A stretch of 60,000 nucleotides of DNA, taken from positions 16,923,338-16,983,337 of the forward strand of contig NC_088302.1 of assembly GCF_032854445.1 (NCBI RefSeq). The letters are read 5' to 3'. Below the pieces are notes generated by a model that saw nothing but the letters and a program-made list of their open reading frames with translations, ran no database searches and had not been told where the DNA came from. The translations under genes and the position numbers were made by a program. The stretch comes from Liolophura sinensis. Taxonomy: Eukaryota > Mollusca > Polyplacophora > Chitonida > Chitonidae. This document shows positions 55,402-60,000 of the stretch, piece after piece (position 1 is the stretch's first letter; each line of letters starts with the position of its first letter).

Positions 55402-56217
55402 CCCTAAAATCTTCATACATGCTCTGGTACATGTATGTGTGTGACAGAGATCAAGAAAAAAAAAAAGTGAATAATAATATGTGCTGACATGATCATTAAT
55501 ATTAAAAGAATTAAGAAATTCTCTCCATTTCCCCTTTAAGCAAGTTTTTCATGAACATCTATTTATTCAATGAGGTTTAATGAATTCCAATGAATTCACA
55601 TGATTTCACTGATACCATCAATAACAATCAGTTTTATTGTTTTAAATAAAAGCTCTTTACATTGCACGAGCACTCGAGTGGGTTTATTCATTACCATAAT
55701 AAAAAGATTTCTGTTCAGCCTGGCTATTATCACTGTTTAAGTCACATACATTTAAGTTAAGGTTCAATACACATTCCCTCTCATAGTGCTGTTCAATATA
55801 CATTGACCACTCAAATTCTATAATTTTGGGGGCGCCTGGTCGTCTCTTTTTAAAAAAAAAAAAGTAATTGTAGCAGGTATATTTACTTTTAACTCACATG
55901 CTTAGTACATCTAATGATGAATATATTCATATCTTTACTTTCCCAAATACCTAAGAGAGAAATGTAATTCTTTCCATTCAGCACTACTTATATCTGTCTT
56001 CTAAAAATTAGAAGAAATAAGGTACACTGACTGCAATATATGTTAGCTTCACTTCACTATTTCACAATGATTATCTACTCCCACTTTAATACAGGAACAT
56101 GTAAATTTTATCATGCAGAAACACATCATACTATAAATATTATTTGAATTCAAAAGAAATCAAGTCTTTCAAAATATCAAACCTAGTCAACTGCATTTAC
56201 ATTCTTTTTCCACATAG

Positions 56218-56455
56218 AAGAGTACATCATGCATGTCATTTGCTTTTCCGGAATTCAGATCAATTCAGTCAACTTGTGAACACTAGTAAAAAGGCAGATC
56301 GTATTCATCGGGCTTACTCTGCCAGAAAAAGGCAGAGGATCAAAAGGCAGAAAGCTGTTGAACTGTCCAGAGTTGAACTTTTGGAACATACTGTATTTCA
56401 CTTAAAGGTACATGTAAAAATGCTCTTTCAGAAACACATGAAGGCCTTAAAATGA
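56218..56455 (+). CDS. Possible terminal exon of an unrecognised bZIP-like protein
   Basis: A good pyrimidine tract and acceptor (TTCTTTTTCCACATAG) at 56217 is followed by an open frame to TGA at 56453. It contains HRAYSARKRQRIKRQ, then Leu at +25, +32 and +39 and Val at +22, +29 and +36 relative to the His that occupies the usual bZIP Asn position. This matches the basic-region and leucine-zipper spacing of bZIP factors, with Glu in place of the first Leu. The invariant Asn is absent and no upstream exon was found, so it could be a decayed copy or chance. The plus strand would place it inside the 5' intron of the channel gene. Confidence 0.3.
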
Positions 56456-56731
56456 TACTTTGATGACAGCTTTGATGACAACTTTGACAACAAGAAAATT
56501 AATAAAACTTGACAGAAAAAAATTTCTGTGGCCCTATACATAGATGGACTGATCAGAATTAAACAAAATGTGTCACCTGAAAAATGCTGAACTTTAAGTA
56601 CATATAAGTAATTTACACGAATGGCGGACAATTTTCTGCAACAGAACTAGCCTTTAATTCATGAAGGAAAATCAGAAGGTAATACAAAGTTCTGTGTTAC
56701 TGTGACAACTGTTGTGATGCAGAGGCAGTTC

Positions 56732-56951
56732 TACTCTAATTCCCCAATCTTTTTGCACATGAAAGAGCAAATTTCACGGCAATTTACAAACATTTGTAAT
56801 TTGATTTTGGTGACAAAACTACATTGGTTGAATTGGCCAATTTCCCGGCCTCCCCAAAATAGTAATTTTATCAGTACAAACAGAATGATGCCTTCAGAAT
56901 ATGCCTGAATAAACATCTTGCAAACATGCAAAAAGGTAAAGAATTACAGTA
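56732..56951 (-). mobile_element. MITE copy, inverted
   Basis: TACTCTAATTCCCCAATCTT to GGTAAAGAATTACAGTA, with the core reversed (ACTACATTGGTTGAATTGG). Confidence 0.75.
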
Positions 56952-57859
56952 TATACATGCAGGTTTAACCATTTAAACAATAAAGAAACTGTCAAGAATG
57001 TACAATATTCCAAACTTACATCATATTAAATTTACAGTTTCAGAGTGGCCTATATATGCAGACTTGAGAAGTTTAAGTGAACAGCCTGAATTTAAATGTA
57101 TACTACACATGGGTGTAAAAAAGTTAGTATAAACATGTAATTTATCCAGGGATGCTTGTCATGTTAGCTTACCCCAGTGAAACCCTCACGCAAAGTAATT
57201 AACATAAATATACTGATGTCACTTGGATTTGTTGAGGCAACATTTAAGATGTGCATAAACACAAATTAATCAACTATTACTTCAACAAGTGCTAATTCAC
57301 AAGAGCTGCAACAGCATCCAAAAAAATGAATGTCATCTTGCACTCTCTTTATTAACTTTCATTAAATGAATGACCCATTCTAAAGGTATGTCCAGGATGT
57401 TACAAATTATGACGAACCTAAAGACGGACCGATTGATTTAGAGAGCTGTTTGCCATGGATAAAAATATGCTTAATGTTAAAAACCCTCTGTCATATATAA
57501 GACACACAATCACATTTAATTTTCTATAAGTCATAAGTTTAAGTTATTACAGACCTACAATGTTAAAATATATCACAAGACAACCAATAATAAGACCTGG
57601 TCATCAGATGACTGAAAAATTGCTAAGTACTATGTAAAACCTCACTTATATGAACATTCATACATACATATAATGTGGCTACCCTAATCACGGTTGAAAT
57701 ATTGACTAAAATAATATTGTTTGTTTATTCTGAAAATCACTCTACTTTTTTTTTTTTTTTAAATTTCTTTCTTCTTGTTCCTGATAAATTAGGCTAGATA
57801 CTTTGACTATTCACCATTCAAATCAATCTGAAACAAGAACTTTTACTCAGTGTACGCGA

Positions 57860-57945
57860 GTGACTGAGTGCTGAGGGTTTACCATTGTTCTTAATTTTTC
57901 AGTCATATAACGACCAATGAGCCCTTAGATTACTCCATACAAATG
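57860..57945 (-). mobile_element. Family 2 fragment
   Basis: GGTTTACCATTGTTCTTAATTTTTCAGTCATATAACGACC matches the tail-side third of family 2. Another short fragment in opposite orientation lies at 57600-57650, and one at 36660-36715. Confidence 0.6.
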
Positions 57946-58917
57946 TTGATGTTGAATAATTTGTGATAAAGTTGGACGATTTGTCACCATACCTGGTTTA
58001 AGTAGAGCTTGTGCACCATAACTTAAGAAAATAACTCTTATACTGAAAAGATACGATATTTTGCTGCATGACCTATGTAAATGAAGCATCAGAACTATAT
58101 TTTATGTTTTTACTTTGTGCATGATGATTTTTGTATATTATATTAACTGCTTCCATGATTCTTCTTTAAATATTTTTTAAGTGCATTTTTTAATGCCATC
58201 CTACAAAATGAAAAGCATGTAGGACAAGTTCAATTAAATTAAATAATGTGGATTATTTTCAACAAGTTCTGATATTCACCTGCACTATTATATTTTACAG
58301 GTAAATATCAGAAACAGTTGAATGTTTTACTGAACAATATTGCCCGAATAAATACAAAGGCCCCCATACATACCGGTACGTGGCCCTTCATATAAACAGA
58401 TTTCCAAACCCCACTCAGACACTCTGGGGTCATTCACCTAAACAATACCATCTTTCTTCAAGTTAAGAGACCCTACAATATGTATCTTAAAAGTGTTAAT
58501 ATGTCGCTGATCTACACCTTACAAAATTCAAACATATGACTACCTGGTGGTACTCCGGTATCTCATTAGTATTAGGGAACGGGGTTTTCCGACAATCAGT
58601 AATTATAAATCTCCTATATTTGCTTTGCAAACTATCCCCATTTACGCGTAAGTGCGGTCAATTTAAAAAGTCAGGAGCTGCACTCACTGTGACCTACCTT
58701 GGCTTATTGATTGCTACACGATTCATATACATGATACTGTGCACTGGAAAAAAACCGTCAACAACAACAACACATGCAAAGGCAGTTGAACATGAACCGT
58801 AAGGTTGCCTCTCCAGAAATAAGCCAAAATTAACAGCGAGACAAGTGCACATCGACGTTTACGGCGATGGTAACTTTGACAATTAAATATGAAATTTCAA
58901 ATTAATTTGCACCATAC

Positions 58918-59050
58918 CTTGTTGTCTATCGCATGATCCCGGACTCCGCCTATGATGAGCCTCGGCCGGATAGCTCCGGATGACACTGTTTCAAGCAGTG
59001 CGCGGTCAATGACCCGTCCGTGAACAGTGGGAAGAGGTTATCTCCCGTAA
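58918..59050 (-). other. Candidate 5' non-coding exon of the TRPM2-like gene
   Basis: On the minus strand, CpG-rich sequence ends in CAACAAG followed by a GTATGG donor at 58917-58916. Exon 1 has a spliced leader, so an upstream exon must exist, and this is the best donor next to CpG-rich sequence in the remaining upstream DNA. The 5' edge is a guess, and the implied intron is about 17 kb. Confidence 0.35.
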
Positions 59051-59121
59051 ACGATCTTTCGTTTGCGGAGGTAAATCCGTTACAAACCGCGCCAAAGGCA
59101 AATTTCCGCCAGCAATCAGCA
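58980..59121 (+). promoter_or_regulatory. CpG-rich head-to-head promoter with E2F-type site
   Basis: CpG-rich island between the candidate leader of the channel gene and the Zwilch start. It contains GCGCCAAA at 59089-59096 (reverse complement TTTGGCGC), the E2F consensus, 26 bp upstream of the Zwilch ATG. E2F control is typical of mitotic genes; activity here is inferred. Confidence 0.5.
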
Positions 59122-60000
59122 ATGGATTCAAAAGACGTTATTCAGCTTTCTAAGGCCATCAAATCGTTAACAGAACAAAATTCTCTCGAAAGAGTAGTTT
59201 TAAAGGACAGTGAAATATCTTTGTCGGTTGAACGATGGGCCGATTCTTCAGGCCCTTTGGGAGAAATCGCCGGCAGCTTGAATCCAACCGACATTGTAAT
59301 CATCGCATGGAAACACAACCCAAACCTGTCTACAACAACAACTTCGCTGTCAGATGAAGTCCTAAACAGCACCGAGATTCCAAGGGACAGGAGAAAACCC
59401 AGCGAGAGTGAATATTGTGATAGCGTACTAGAAGGCTCGCCTCTTAAGCTTGTTACTATTGCTGACTTGTCAGCAATAGGCGGAGCGACAGCCGTCCCAA
59501 AGTCTGGTCTGCCAGCCGTCAGGAGGAAAAGGTACGAAGCGTTGCCAGTCAATATTGCCCAGTACTTGTTGTCCGTATACATAACCGTTCAACTGAAGCA
59601 GACCAATGGGGAATATTTAAAGCCACTCTGGGTGCTGTGTGATGGTAAGAAGCCAGGCCAAATTGTGTGTTTGTCCGTGTGTCATACTGCTTTGCCTGAG
59701 GGCAAATCAAACACTACCCTGTCATACACGCAGAGAACAACTGAAGTCATCATGACTGGCCCACACCCGAAGTCCTTTTACACAAATAGCCTCTTGCAAA
59801 ACAAAATGGCGAAAACAAGATTTATTTCGTGTCAAGCGGAATATGATGTCATCGGGTCTCTGTCCAAGGAAAACCCAATGGCTGGTTTGCAAGGATCAGT
59901 AAAGCTGGAAGTTGAATGGAATGGTTACCAGCAGTTGCTGCAGTGTCCACCAGCCGATGCACATGTGACTGCTAAAGTTCAAGTGGCACGTGGGGATACA
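59122..60000 (+). CDS. ZWILCH: Zwilch-like kinetochore protein, N-terminal 293 codons (runs off window)
   Basis: Zwilch is a subunit of the Rod-Zw10-Zwilch (RZZ) complex, which recruits dynein and Mad1-Mad2 to unattached kinetochores for the spindle checkpoint. The frame is open from ATG 59122 to the window end; the nearest in-frame stop upstream is TGA at 58981 and no earlier in-frame ATG was seen. Residues about 135-180 (GLPAVRRKRYEALPVNIAQY then LKPLWVLCDGK) match the human region LPVGKARQLIGLY through LPPLWVRCD. Around residue 57, DIVIIAWK matches DIVFIVEK. Near residue 275, LLQCPPADAHVTAKVQV matches LQIPPLSSTATLNIKV. The start codon context AATCAGCAATGG is acceptable. No intron was seen in 879 nt, unlike vertebrate ZWILCH. 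Confidence 0.8.
   Translation, partial: MDSKDVIQLSKAIKSLTEQNSLERVVLKDSEISLSVERWADSSGPLGEIAGSLNPTDIVIIAWKHNPNLSTTTTSLSDEVLNSTEIPRDRRKPSESEYCDSVLEGSPLKLVTIADLSAIGGATAVPKSGLPAVRRKRYEALPVNIAQYLLSVYITVQLKQTNGEYLKPLWVLCDGKKPGQIVCLSVCHTALPEGKSNTTLSYTQRTTEVIMTGPHPKSFYTNSLLQNKMAKTRFISCQAEYDVIGSLSKENPMAGLQGSVKLEVEWNGYQQLLQCPPADAHVTAKVQVARGDT

Larger units (their letters stand above)
41834..58917. other. Repeat-rich upstream region, probably a large 5' intron
   Basis: About 17 kb with SINEs, three MITEs, a 33-bp minisatellite and an (AT)n tract. Apart from the bZIP-like segment at 56218-56455, nothing coding could be supported. Confidence 0.5.

Noticed and set aside
58536-58802. 88-codon plus-strand open frame just before Zwilch
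   Set aside because: No homology recognised. Hydrophobic by chance, and no in-frame link to the Zwilch start was seen.

Overview
This is a eukaryotic window from a bilaterian invertebrate. Evidence: a many-exon gene with GT-AG introns, abundant tRNA-derived SINEs with AAATA tails, TA-flanked MITEs, minisatellites and a 200-N assembly gap. The repeat style and the strong allelic divergence suggest a highly heterozygous lophotrochozoan (mollusc or brachiopod). That placement is inference, and no species is claimed.

Almost the whole window belongs to one minus-strand gene. Splicing 30 coding exons from the ATG at 41756 to the TGA at 6933 keeps phase at every junction and gives a predicted 1666-residue TRPM2-type cation channel. 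The order is: low-complexity N-terminus, TRPM homology (LSDAT/SLOG-like) region, pre-S1 segment, S1-S6 with a pore loop, TRP helix, coiled coil, and a C-terminal NUDT9-homology (ADP-ribose-binding) domain. The Nudix catalytic box is degenerate. By-eye alignment also suggests that several ligand, calcium and selectivity-filter residues known from vertebrate TRPM2 are replaced.

The middle of the gene (14391-27131) is misassembled. A block of about 6.3 kb holding exons 15-21 occurs twice, and the two copies end exactly at the two edges of the 200-N gap (20717-20916). Within the seven exons the copies differ by 13 substitutions, all synonymous, plus two 1-base deletions in the right-hand copy. 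The best explanation is two unmerged haplotype contig ends, not a true tandem duplication. Copy A (left, 14391-20716) carries the intact reading frame.

From 41.8 to 58.9 kb lies a repeat-rich stretch, probably a large 5' intron of the channel gene, containing an isolated plus-strand exon-like segment with a bZIP register (56218-56455). At 59122 a plus-strand gene starts and runs off the window. Its first 293 codons resemble the kinetochore protein Zwilch. A candidate non-coding first exon of the channel gene (about 58918-59050, minus strand) lies just upstream, so the two genes probably share a head-to-head promoter, with an E2F-type site next to the Zwilch start. The left 6.9 kb is the 3' flank of the channel gene, with scattered repeats and no recognised gene.
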